From positions 31,550,926 to 31,614,925 of the forward strand of contig CAIIXF020000002.1 in the NCBI GenBank assembly GCA_903813345.2: a stretch of DNA of 64,000 bases, in the 5' to 3' direction. The notes below the pieces were generated by a model. It did not search any database and was not told the origin of the DNA. It saw only the letters and a program-made list of their open reading frames with translations. A program made the position numbers and the translations under genes. Positions 1 through 11,700 of this stretch are shown here, piece by piece (position 1 is the first letter of the stretch; every line of letters starts with the position of its first letter). The DNA is from Owenia fusiformis (lineage: Eukaryota; Annelida; Polychaeta; Sabellida; Oweniidae).

Positions 1-244
1 ATAAAAGTATAATTTATTAAAGCATCCATTTGTTACCGTTCTGAATCCAAATGATACATAGGTGCATCTATTTTATACATATATGTTGACGTTTACGAAA
101 TGTTTTTCAAATATCTTCCCTATAACAGGAATATGGTAGCTGAAACTTTCACACATTATCATACTATGTATATTGAATATGTGTGCAAGATTTCAAGTCA
201 CAATGTTAAGTAGAAACTCTGAGATCACTTACCTCGATTTGCTG

Positions 245-1123
245 TCATATTTTTGCAATGATCCCATTCCCTATAATGTACGCGAGTACCCACGATACAT
301 TACATATAAATGACTGCATCCACATAGATCGACTAGCCACAGTGCTTATAGAGAATAATTCATTTACCATGTTAGAAAAGATGCTGCAATATTGCTCCTC
401 AGCATTAAATAGGAAAGCTAGTAAATCCATATCTGATAGCGAGCCGATATTAGGGCATTTGGTATAAAGCAAGTCTAAATATTTATTTGTGATATGTTTG
501 AGCTCATTACACTTGAGCAAAAAATGTTCTCTTGTGCCTTTTTACATAGTTTACAAATTCTGAGTTCGGGTGGAAGATGTGGTCTTTTATATCTACCCAC
601 CTCGACTTCAAGCTTGTGACTGCTAATTCTAAGCGATGTTAAATTGCGGCGGGCATCTTTATTCTTAATATGGTCAAGATAATTTCATAATGAAATGAAA
701 ATTTGATTTGTTTATAAAACCTTAATTTGCCATTGGTATCTTTTAGCATGTTTTCAAAGTATTGTTCGTATCTTTCTTTAAGCCTAGATTTTAATTTCTT
801 AGTGTTGACATTATGATAATCATTAAAACCTATAAATTTGAGTACTTTTAGCAAGTCATTATACCAAGAAGGCTGATTACTATTGGCCAAAGATTTACTT
901 AATTTATATGTGATTTGCAAAATTTCTCTAATATTTTTGTATTTTTACGTTGGTGAAAGAATGTAAATTTGATAGAACACGAAAGTGTCCTGTAAGAGAC
1001 TGGTACCATATTTTCCTGGCTATACATTATAGTTACGCTAGAATCGATATTTCTGGACCAATTAAATATTTTCTTTGTAAGTCTGTTTTGTTTCATATTT
1101 ATGAGTCTAAACCATAAACGCAC
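245..1123 (-). mobile_element. Degraded LINE (non-LTR retrotransposon) ORF2 3' fragment
   Basis: Read on the minus strand, several frame-broken segments in a row resemble the region after the reverse transcriptase of LINE ORF2 proteins: a segment with the pattern WFRLINMK (about 1110-1080), then WYNDLLK and LRFYKQIK (about 880-700), then a block LRISSHKLEVEVGRY followed by RICKLC (about 640-545), then a leucine-rich tail (520-245). The order arginine-rich SHKLxxExGRY block, CxxC-like knuckle, C-terminal helices is typical of several LINE clades. At least two frameshifts separate the parts, so this is a dead 5'-truncated copy. I cannot assign a clade. Confidence 0.6.
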
Positions 1124-1799
1124 TTGCTCTTATGTATACTATAACATCATGACTTATCCGTAAGTTTAAATCGAGGAAAACAAAAAAAATCGTATCCAGG
1201 AAGTTCATCCATACATTTTGTTAGATTTTGTAACTAGTTGTGGAACAGTGATCTTGATTTCAGTCTTAAAACTTTAGTCAAATAAGTGATCAATGACCAC
1301 GTGACTCTTTATGCCACTGAAACGATTGAAAAAGCGATAGGGATCAACTGGAAACGGAGAAACGATGTCTTCGTTTCAGTGTGGCTAGACTTCCGGTAGA
1401 AGAATTTGATTTAAAAAAAATTCTCGATTGAATCTGGCGAAACAGAAATATTTGAAGCGTATGACTACTTGGCCTAAACGTGATATTCTTAATAGTTGAG
1501 CATTTCTTGACAATTTCTCCACCAGGAGATAATGTTTATTTCATAACATTATTTTTCACTTCGGGGACCTAAGTTATCTTGTCGTAATAGATATTTAAGG
1601 GATTATCTTGTAGAAATTGCCTCAAGCATTTTACACAAGTGGGCATAGACATAAATTAACTGACCATCGTGACGTACAGTATGTTAATAGCCGCACTTCT
1701 ATTCAACATATGCACATTGTATCCTATTATCCTCCTATTATCAAACAACACGTTAGTAAAAGTTGCAACAATTCCTCATTATTTCCAAATTTGTAGAAG
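1124..1799. other. Intergenic and upstream region of the glycosyltransferase gene
   Basis: No coding exon is supported here. A stretch near 1170-1230 is an inverted relative of sequence near 25915-25990: both carry the complement or direct form of AACAAAATGGATGAACTTCC, which also occurs near 49329. This suggests an old dispersed repeat. No clear TATA box was recognised for the gene at 1800. Confidence 0.3.
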
Positions 1800-2039
1800 A
1801 TGTCAGGTAAATTTATGTGGTTTACTAAAGCAATTTTCATCGTGCTATCAGGGATAATAGTTTCAACAATGATCATCTATATAAGACACATTTCATCGTA
1901 TAGGACTCACCAACATGACACATTTTCAGAGACACGTCTATACGATTCAAAAGGAATGCTAAAAAATGACAATAAAAACAATCTAAGTAAAATGAGGAAT
2001 ATAGTAAATATTTCTACACAGCACACGGCAGGATCTCAA
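1800..2039 (+). CDS. Glycosyltransferase exon 1 (signal anchor and stem)
   Basis: Codons 1-80. ATG at 1800 lies 10 codons before a membrane segment rich in I, V, L and S. The exon ends at CAA before the donor GTGAGT (2040-2045), phase 0. The reading frame stays open past the donor for 19 codons, but continuity with exon 2 is lost if it is not spliced. Confidence 0.7.
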
Positions 2040-3625
2040 GTGAGTCTTATTTATTTCCTTAAATATGGCAATAAACATAATAGTAATACATGTGGTTAAA
2101 CATAAGTAAGTGGTATTGTTTGATTAAAAGTGCTTAATTTGCCGATTGGTCAAACTTTATCATTTTCCTAAGTTTAATTTTCCTAATGACAAGAAACTTC
2201 CCGTAGGATAAAATAATGAAGATAATATTTCCGACATTTAATTTTCCGAACATGACCAAAATTAGACAATAGGCAAATTAAATGACGAGGTAAAATTACC
2301 ACTTATACAGTATACTCCATCGTTGGACAGCAATAATGAGAATGACCTTGTGTTAATTTAATTCATATTTTATTTTGATATAGGGAGCCTATTATATGGA
2401 TGAGGCTTACACAAGGACAGGCGCCCCTTGTGAAACATTTGCTCAATTCATTAATCCAGAGAACGTGGATCGAGATCATTTAGCATCAAAAATTGTGGAA
2501 CAAGGCAAAACATTTAATAAATTACCAGCACTTCCATATCAAAACCGTTTCCTCAATCCACCAGATTATATTTGGGCGAGGAATTTTGTGAAGGAACTTC
2601 AATGTTTATTAACTCGTATTGTGTCTAAGAGGATTGTCATAGTTACTGCAACTTCCGGTTTTGAAGAACAGGTTTTTAATTGGTTAACCGCTGCTGTTAT
2701 AAAACTTTCTAAACCAATAGAAAACATTTTGATCATTAGTCTCGACGATACATTCCATAGAGAAATCGCAAAAAGAGGTTTTTATCCACTTCGAGTCAAC
2801 GTGGATGATATAATTATCCCTAAGCTACAAAATAGAACGAAATTATCTATTTGGACAACACGGTTGGTGCTTTGGAGATTAATGCATCATATAGGATTTG
2901 AAAAAGTTATAAATTTCGATGCTGATGCAATTCCACTCCAAGACCCTTTACAATACTTCGATAGATACCCAAGGAGTGAGATTATTGCCATGGCTGCGAC
3001 GTTTCCAGAAAGCATCAGTCAGACAGTTGGGTTTTCATTGAATATGGGGACCTGTCAGCTCCGTGATTCACACTTCATGCGTAAGTAGGTTTAGAAAAAA
3101 AGAATTATCAAGTAGATCAACACTGCTGCGTTTGGATATATTCTTCTTTTATATATATGTTCTAATTCTACAATATGTATATTTTACTTGTACAATAGGT
3201 ATGTTTTGATTACACAATATATTTTTTGTAAAGCAGGTGTGTTTTGGGATGAGGTCGCACGACAGAGTGACAATTCCACCAAGAAACCAGATGACCAATA
3301 TATCATTAACTACACCCTATTTATCAAAGGCCTAGAGTGGAATATAGTAAGCTCTCGTAGAAGCTTTCCGGGACATAACGAAAGTGCAGTTATGCATCGT
3401 GATGTTACCGGACAGACGGGAGATGGATTAAATACTGTTGCCCTGTCAGCGGAGAAATTCTGTAGAGCAACATGTATGCGTAATATAACCAATAACCTGA
3501 TAGTTTCACATCCACAACCATCTAAACTCTTCTTCAACTATACATCACCAAACTGGAATTCATCATCAACATCAAAAGGACTGGAATGGTTGAAAAATAA
3601 TTTTGCAGTTCAAGCTGATGTGTAA
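1800..3625 (+). CDS. Type II membrane nucleotide-diphospho-sugar transferase, three exons
   Basis: Exons 1800-2039, 2384-3080 and 3237-3625 join in compatible phases (0, then 1) into 441 codons plus stop. Residues about 10-28 are a hydrophobic signal anchor after a short N-terminus, as in Golgi type II enzymes. A lumenal stem follows, then a domain resembling the Pfam Nucleotid_trans fold: a strand-forming RIVIVTATSG segment, the metal-binding D-A-D at residues 259-261 in NFDADAIPLQDP, the NMG motif at about 300-302 that matches the FNxG segment of the family, and a WDE...DDQYIINYT block at 316-338 that matches the conserved WD-x(n)-DQxxLN motif. Many N-X-S/T sequons lie in the C-terminal third, fitting a secretory-pathway location. 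The donor substrate cannot be told from sequence. The next gene is convergent on the minus strand. I am confident of the fold and less so of the exact start. Confidence 0.8.
2384..3080 (+). CDS. Glycosyltransferase exon 2 (catalytic core)
   Basis: The acceptor TTTTGATATAG ends at 2383 and the frame opens in phase 0 (Gly-Ala-Tyr-Tyr-Met). The exon holds the TTRLVLW helix, the D-A-D metal site and the SLNMGTCQLR segment. It ends one base into a codon at the donor GTAAGT (3081-3086). Confidence 0.85.
3237..3625 (+). CDS. Glycosyltransferase exon 3 (C-terminal part and stop)
   Basis: The acceptor TTTTTTGTAAAGCAG ends at 3236. The two leading bases complete an Arg codon with the last base of exon 2, then VFWDEVARQ continues the catalytic domain. 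Five or more N-glycosylation sequons are visible. Stop TAA at 3623-3625. Confidence 0.8.
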
Positions 3626-5433
3626 ACGGAACATCAAATACTAAAATCAATTTTAGATCCTTGCATATTTTTAAGTGAAAGTTTGATTTTCTATTGAGGA
3701 ATATTTATCATTGCAAAATTCTGGGTTCATCACATTTCATCCTGAAATCTGTATGATATCAAATCCCAGCGTCCGTTTTAAACCCCTGAAAATGTATCCC
3801 ATTTCAGGAGCAATTGTAAAACTGATTCCTGCATATCTAACAAATTCCATTTATTTTCGAAAGCGATATACCAAAATTAAAAAATATGGCGTTTTGGCCC
3901 ACCCTGTATACATTGACATATACTATACGTACTTTATATATTGGCATTATCCTATGAGTAACACTATGAGTAAATACTTAATAAGAGAAATCATAACAGA
4001 CAATCACAAGTGCCAGTTAATTCTTGGGGAAGGCTCCGAACAAATTTTTAAGAATGAACTCAACTCTGATGTTTTACATTATCAAAAATTGTATTTCAGC
4101 AAATTATACACATACAGTTATGTACATAATATTGTGATATGCTCGCACACCACATCCCATCAATACGTTTTCCAGCAAGGGTTGTTCACAAGCATATCAA
4201 AGCTTGTTGGTGTTTCTTACTTCAAACAATATAATATTTCCGATTATTATATCACTGTCATATTCCTCACTCTCTGATTGGTACATGTCCTACACGTGAC
4301 TAAAAAAGCAAGCGAAATTCACCAGAAGTCACGATTATCAAATGATACTCTCCAGTCCGACTTAGTCCAGTATGATATTTCAATTTTATACTACCCGGGA
4401 GTACATTGTCATGATTAATTAGACATCAATAGTTTGTTATTCCATTAATGTGAGTGAGGAATACAACAGTGAATAATAAAACAAATATTTAATTCTGATG
4501 TTTCGGGCTTCGTGGAATATCACTTGTGAAAGATGCACAGGCATTCATCTCAAAAGAATTAAATATTTGTTTAATATGAGAGAAACCTCGTACTCTTTAA
4601 AAGATGGCGTTATAGGACGGTATGGCGTAATCCTTCACAGGTTCCACATGTTTTTGTAAATACTCGAGGACAATTTTTTGTGACGAGTTACCTTTTAGAA
4701 TATAACTCTGCTGAATAAAGAATAAGATTATCTGGTAAATGATTTCATTGTTCATTGGTAAGGATAAAGTTTACTTGCGATGAGATATTCTCATAAAGAA
4801 TCTTCCTGAATTTGCTTTCTGCAAATCAAATTTTAAATGGTATTTGCAAACCCAAAGCAGGCCCCTCCAAAGAGAGGTTGACCATCTCTCACCTATTTTT
4901 CAAGAAACATTTTTTTTTAGAGATTGTCGTCTTTATCCTAAAATATGGCTCTCCGACATGCTCAGAATGCGCAAGAGGGTCTGTATTTCAAAAAATGCTG
5001 GGGCGGGCATACCCCCAGATCCTAGCTTGCGGTGTAAATTGTAAATTGGGTTATCGTTTGGGTGGAAGTCCAATACGATGCTAGTTCATGTGCACCTTTT
5101 AAATACACGGACCTAAAAACATAGAACAGCTTGGTCCCTGTAATATAATGAGAACCTATTGCAAACTTTATATTGTCTAGGAATATGTTGTCGAAAGTCC
5201 ATCAGAATTATTCATTTTATTTTGCACGACTGACGAATGACTCAACGACGTCATTCGGTCGAGTTTGGTCAGGCTGCGAATAGGATGGACAAGATATAAA
5301 AGGATGACTGCCGAAGAAATTCGAACAGATTTGAGTTCCAGATATCCTTCCTGTCAAAGCATATCCATGGAGTTAGTAAATGAGAAGTGTACAGTGAGAA
5401 ACTGAGATTATATCACACCTGGTCGACCATTCC
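3626..5433. other. Intergenic region between convergent genes
   Basis: No supported gene. A mariner-type terminus (GGCCCACCCTGTA) ends at 3906 with no partner nearby, so it is a solo or truncated end. AATAAA occurs at 4475-4480 and 4714-4719, both far from the stop at 3625. The 188-codon open frame at 3711-4277 starts at TTG, runs across the transposon end and matches nothing I know. Confidence 0.35.
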
Positions 5434-5439
5434 TTTATT
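5434..5439 (-). terminator. Polyadenylation signal of the PR/SET gene
   Basis: TTTATT on the plus strand reads AATAAA on the minus strand, about 104 bases downstream of the PR/SET stop codon. The distance suits a short 3' UTR. Confidence 0.5.
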
Positions 5440-5442
5440 ACC

Positions 5443-5552
5443 ACTCGTATGAAGAGGGGGAGAAACCCCAGGGTTCAAAGATGACATACGCTTATAATGT
5501 AAATCGTATGTCATCAATTGAATCATGGGGTTTTCCCTCCTCTTACTCATAT
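5443..5552. repeat. Double hairpin at the 3' end of the PR/SET gene
   Basis: The outer arms (about 5443-5477 and 5525-5552) pair imperfectly as a C-rich/G-rich block. A perfect 11-base inner stem pairs 5480-5490 (GATGACATACG) with 5505-5515. The stop codon of the PR/SET gene lies in the right arm, so the 3' UTR can fold on itself. It may be a small transposon relic. Confidence 0.6.
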
Positions 5553-5731
5553 GCTACGCGAAAGTCTTCATCTGTGCATATAAAATCCGAGTCTATTGCC
5601 TGGTAGAATGTTCCATTATACCATTTACAATAGGAGTTCATGTCAATTTTCAGTTTGTATAAGTAGCCAAACCCGTAAAAGAGCATCAGCTCTTGGCCAG
5701 CTAGTATAGTCTTTATACTTCTGAAGTATAT
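5543..5731 (-). CDS. PR/SET exon 6 (GQEL...YG motif, stop)
   Basis: The minus-strand acceptor CTACGTTTTTCAG precedes phase 0 codons IYFRSIKTILAGQEL. The motif matches the last strand of PR domains (I-x-x-G-x-E-L-L-V-x-Y-G). A tail of about 40 residues with no zinc finger runs to TAA at 5545-5543. Confidence 0.8.
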   Translation of the reverse strand: MYFRSIKTILAGQELMLFYGFGYLYKLKIDMNSYCKWYNGTFYQAIDSDFICTDEDFRVAYE

Positions 5732-8700
5732 CTGAAAAACGTAGAAACTGAAAATTAAAGACAGAACCAGACATACAAAATCATTGGTTCTCATAAAATA
5801 AAGTATAAACTTAGATTCTCTGAAAACAGGTAATTAAATCCAGCCCTTAGCGAAGGTTTTGATCCCCTGTTTTCAAAGAATCTAAATATAAGCTGAAAGG
5901 TACCACCTCCCTAATAAACTTAAAATACACATTTTGTTATATTTCTCAGATGCTTATTTTAAATCAAATTATTTTTTCTTACATAGCGACGTCATTTAAG
6001 CTTCCTTGGCCATTATAGTTGCTTCCGATATAATGTTTTGTTTATTACAGGAATACCCGATCTGTAAACTATGTTACCTCATCTTTACACTGCAGGAATT
6101 CTAAGTTTTGCTCCATCATATCAGTAGCACAGTTGACGTACCTCAACCAATTAGAGGTATTAGGGTTCCATGCATCTCTGTACATGTAGATATAGTCATT
6201 CTTCTTTAACTGGAACACAGAGAATATGAGCCTTGTCATGGCAATTCTAGCAAATAATGATTTTCATAATTATGAAAGTTCGATTCAAACGACATTAAAT
6301 TTGAAATTTGCAGCTAGAATTCGTATTTGGTGAAAGCTTTTGACGTGGCAAAATCTGTGCGTTTGAGAGGTGTAATGATTATGTACTGCGTCGCTATAAA
6401 ATAAAGAATACAGCTATTTGCACATTATCCTTTTCATTTTGTATCATATACAAATACAGTGTATATGAATATAATTGAATACCACATACGGCTTACTCTA
6501 TAAAATATCAAGTTTAAAAATGACCCTTAAATCCGCACCACGAGCGCATGAGATCATCATCAGTCTGAGTGTATAGCACCGTCCACATAGGGTGCTATAG
6601 TAAACAGTGTTCAACTTCAAGTCAATAAAAACGTCGGCTTTGTTCTTAGCTTCAGGTTTATGAATTCGAATTATATTCATCTTCTGGTCACTATATCATC
6701 ATACGTCATTGTAAAAACAAGTCGTTTGCATGCAAAAAGCACTCACCTTGATTAATTTCTTCACCTAGGGAATAATAATAACCGCCCTGAATGATAATGG
6801 TAATTTTAATCATGGTTACACCCCCTCCAAAAATTTGGTAATCAATAGTCTTAATATGACAGCGAATTATAGTCTGTAAATTTTTAAATCTTTATTTTAT
6901 TTTGTATTCATTTTCGTTTATTACAACAGTTCCATATCTAGAAATACGCGAGGCAGAATTGGTGAGGCTTTATATGAGTTAGAGGAGATATGATATGTTA
7001 TATATGATTAGATATGAAACTTTACGTATTAGTCAATTCATTTTCCGTCCTCTGCCTAATGCCTTGCCATGCCCACCATGCAGTCTAATGCCTTGCCATG
7101 CCCATCATGAAGCCTAATGCCTTGCCATGCCCATGCAACACACTAAATGTCATCACTAAGTTGCCAGAAAAGCAAATTTTTAATCTTTATGCTAAATAAA
7201 CAAATTAGACATTGTAACTCATTTAACCTTGGGATCCAACGAAATATAAATTAAAAATGAGACACTGTCTCAAAGGAGCAATTATTTTTGAAAATATAGA
7301 TGTAAAACAACTTCATCTGTATGTGCCGGATACCGATTTCTACGTTTACACGATTGTAGGCAGAAATGAATTATATAAATTATTAGCTGGAAGGTAGGAA
7401 CTCTTTTTGTATGGTACCTTGTCATCTTTATTACTTTCAAGGATTTTAAAATATAGACAAAACGATTGTAGGTTGCTTTTAGACTTATTGCTTTCAATTC
7501 AGTTAGTTGTTTTGTTGATTTTCTCAATATATCAGCAATACTATGCCCCGTCATTTCGTCTCAATGTATATCAAAGGTATGTACGATATTAAATGAGTAA
7601 TCATAATGGGACATCACTGATATTCCGGAGGAGAAACCTACAGGGTGGTCCAAAAAGGTGACCTCCTGCAACAGGCTATATTTACCTTAAAGTGTTAATT
7701 CGGTTAAATCGTGGTTCCAAAGAAGTCAAAGTCGAATCATTTCCGCATTGCAATGAATGCAGTGTGGCAATCAATTACACTGACACTTTATAAGCACGTT
7801 CGGAGATCATAAACTCCAGCAACATGTTCAAAGCCTGTTCTGATCGTGATGTCATGATTGGCACTTGACATTGGGTTCCCGATTTTGAATATCAAATTTC
7901 ACATTTATAGAAAGATTTACAAGAACGGTACATGGTTTGACTTGTAAGTGGTGTTTACTTCATGTATTAAACTGAATTTTAAATTCAGTGTTTTGAGCCA
8001 TATTTCATTAGAATTGGTCCATGATAAATGAAGATATTGACATTTTAAGACCATATAGGGGTATGTTGCGATTTCACTGGAAGATGTTTTCGTCATTGGA
8101 AACTGAGACAATTTCTTTGGATCACAATAACTTTGCAACTAGCTGAGGCAAGATGCTATTTTTACACCATAGTGTGCGGGATTCAAAACTAAAAAAAATA
8201 AGAAAACATGGTTTTTCAGACTGCGGCTAAAAAGATTTCAACAGGAAGATTGTTGAAGGGTTGAAGAATCGTAAATGTTGAAGTTCACATTTTATTGATT
8301 TGCAGTGCTGTTTGGTTAAGGGCTTATAATTTCTACAAACAAGAATGAATGGTATCAACAAAAGTGTAGACCTTCCTCTACAAAATGTGAAAATATGAAA
8401 GGATTCCTGTGGGTAATAAGGGAAATATAACTTTTTTGGACCACCCTGTACAGACTGCATTCAATACTGTAAGCCAATATGTCTTATACACGAGACAATT
8501 GTCCAGATACATTATCGCTTGAGCTTAAGAGTGCATTAATCAGTGGTATTGTAGTAACATATTGAGAAAAGATGATTGTGATTTAGTAGTACTTGAACTA
8601 AAACATAGGAGTACTGCACATATCCTTTAAATCTACATGTTCTCAGAAGTTCAAATCTGACTTAGGTCCCATATAAAGTTTAAACCATTTTTGCTTATAT

Positions 8701-11700
8701 TGTAGCCTTGCCCAATGTTATTAGAATTTTAGAGCTCACGCATAACTTTTAATAAGCGATAATTCACTCTAATGCAGCTTTCATCCTCACGTGTCTTTTG
8801 TAGAAAAAATTAAGAAAATTGGTTGGTAAATAAGCGAGAAATAAACCCATCCATGTATGACAGTGGTTCAGAAAAATGCATTTCAAAATTTTAGTTCTCA
8901 TAGAAACCAATGGTACGGTACAGTAATGTTTAAGCATAATATATTCTTCTTTTCAACCTAGTTAGACATTAAATATGACATTTTATTAATTTAATGGTAT
9001 GTTCTTTGTTCAATCTTCACAATGGCGTCAAAAAGATTATGTGATTTGCGCTGTATAATGGAATATTTGATGATTAAAAATGTTCTTCTTTTATGTGAAA
9101 AATGGCGGAAGATTTGAATGTTTAAGAAATAAAAAGCTGACAACTTTTTCCTCCCAAGTTGTTTTTCAAAAATCTCTAAAATTACTTTTAAAATCATAAC
9201 AAAGAGTAAATGAATGATATATAAAAACATATTTTCCAACCTTATATAGGGCCTTTAAAAACTAATAACGACATGCGAATACGTCTTCAATTGAAATACA
9301 ACATTGCATTTGGTAAATATGCAGCATGAAATCATTTAACATTTCTTTAAAGTCCCCGTCTAAAGTTTGAAAATATTTTTTTACCATTCATTTACTATTT
9401 GTCGGGACTTAAAAAGTGATTTTAGAGATTTTTAAAGAAAAAACAAATTTTGAAAAAAAGTTGTGAGCATTTCATTTCTCAAATATTCAAATTTCCCGCC
9501 ATTTTTCAAAAAAAGTTGAAATTTCTTAATCATCAAATATTTCTTAATGCATTTCAAAAAAATTATCGTTTTAACACCAATGCAAAGATTGAACAAAGGA
9601 CACACTATTTCAGTAATAAAATGCCATATTTAATGGAACACTTCAATGTTTTAGCATATCAAAAATATTTTGAAACATTAGTGATGTCACTAAGGTAGCA
9701 AAAACTTTTTGAAAAAAATTGAAATTTCTTTTTCGATGTCAATCTTTTCTAAATATGCTAGACTTTCATAAAAAAAAACAATGTTGATTGTCTAACCAGG
9801 TTAAAAGGAAAAATAAATTATGTTTTAGATATCATTGTACCATTGGTTTCTATGAGAACTAAAATTTTGAAATGCATTTTTCTCAGAACCATTTTCATGC
9901 ATTGATAAGTTCATTTCTCGCTTATTTATGAACCGATTTTCTTAATTCTTTCGGCAAAAAAACATGGGAGGATGAATGCTATGCATTGGTATGAATTGTG
10001 GCTAATTTGAAGATATGAGTGACCTCTAAAAGTTCGTTTTAAATATATTCACAAATTTTGGAACAAAAAGTCTTTTTGAAATTTAAAAAAAAGTTTCACA
10101 TATCACACTATGATAACATTGGGTAAGACTACAATATAAGCCAAAGTGGTTTAAACTTTATATGGGGCCTTTAATCAGTATGAAATAATTTATTGAAATA
10201 TCATATGTACAAACATGGATATCTTATTGATCTTCGCTAAAATGTAACTCATAAAACACAATTTGCCTTGAATGGGGGTTTGCTTTGTAATTAGGATATT
10301 ATCGTCTTGGTTCTCAATTGTCAATTTGAGACGTTAATAGCCTAATAATCACGTTTATACGTCTAATACGGTGATCAACGATGCAAGACATTCTATCTAT
10401 CTGGTATATACCAGGTATATAAGAACCTTCGTGCATACTGTAATATACTATCTAATACTAACTATAAGCTAATACTATATAAATCCTTTCTTCCTGTAAT
10501 AACTATTAACACCAGTGTTTGAAATTTTTATTTCCTGAACTAAAAGTTGATACTTGTTAGAAATATTCCAAATTGTGTTTTAGCACAATCAGACACAACC
10601 CTCCTATCCATCTATATGTAATATCAATTCTTCACAGAATATCATACTTTATATTGCATTCGTGGTTGAAGATTAATAAGGTTGTTGAATTAATAGAACA
10701 GCTGTAAAAATTACACGATTCTAAAACTTTTACTTGTGAGAATGCATTATTCTCGCACTTCTGCAATCAATTTTCTTTACAATATCAATGCTTTTAACAT
10801 AACGTTTTGGTCGGGTAAGGTTTAATACTAGATTTTTAACTGAATTGATCAAACGAGGAAAAAGCAATTATATATACCGTAAAGTCACCTGGGGCGGTAA
10901 TTAAGAATTCCAGCTGAAGAAATACCATAAAAATGTACAAAATAATGTGCAAAAATCTAGATGATAGAAAAATGAACACATTTATGTTACAATATCGTTA
11001 CATTAAATAAAAAGTAGTTATTCACTAGGAAGGATTTGATATTGGGAATATCACAACTTCACAAGGATGATGTCAATATTTCCCGAGGGAACGCAGTGGC
11101 CTAGGGAAATATGGATATCATCCGAGGGATATTATCCACATCATACCGATAGGTGAATAACGACCTTATACCATGGTCAAGAGCAATATCTACCTAACCC
11201 TACTATCACACCAAACTAGTTCTCACTACGTTCTCGAAAACGGGCTTCAACTGTGTGTACGAACGGACTGGACGAACTTAGAACCGTTTACAAACTTCAT
11301 CGAACGTACTCGAACGGGTAGGTCCTCTAGAACTTACCCCCCTATCACACCAAACTCGTTCTTACCCGTTCTTGCCAGTCCTACGAAGACGTCGTAAAAC
11401 CGGCTCAATCTGGCTGTGGTCGGGAAATATGTCTGAAATAATTAGCTACTTCATTTAAAACGTGCACGGCAACCGTAGTTTTTCTGTCTCCACAAAATCA
11501 AAATACGCCATACGGCTACCGAAGTAATGTGACCGCTATTAAAGTTGTCGTATAATTTCCACGAAAGTCATGACATTCTTATTGGCCGCACAAATAATAG
11601 AACTCGCATGGTCGTCGTTGAAAATGTGACCAAGGCGTAAGCCAATGTGGTTACAAATAGATCGTTGCACTTTGATATCTAAATATAACGATATGATATA

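Noticed and set aside
3711-4277. 188-codon open frame downstream of the glycosyltransferase
   Set aside because: Starts at TTG, crosses a mariner-type terminus, has no splice support and no recognisable domain; AT-rich codon drift.
9450-9698. Frame with KIEQRT motif, also mirrored at 8991-9239, resembling the mariner transposase N-terminus
   Set aside because: The match is six residues and the two frames are inverted-repeat mirror images; no other transposase motif follows.
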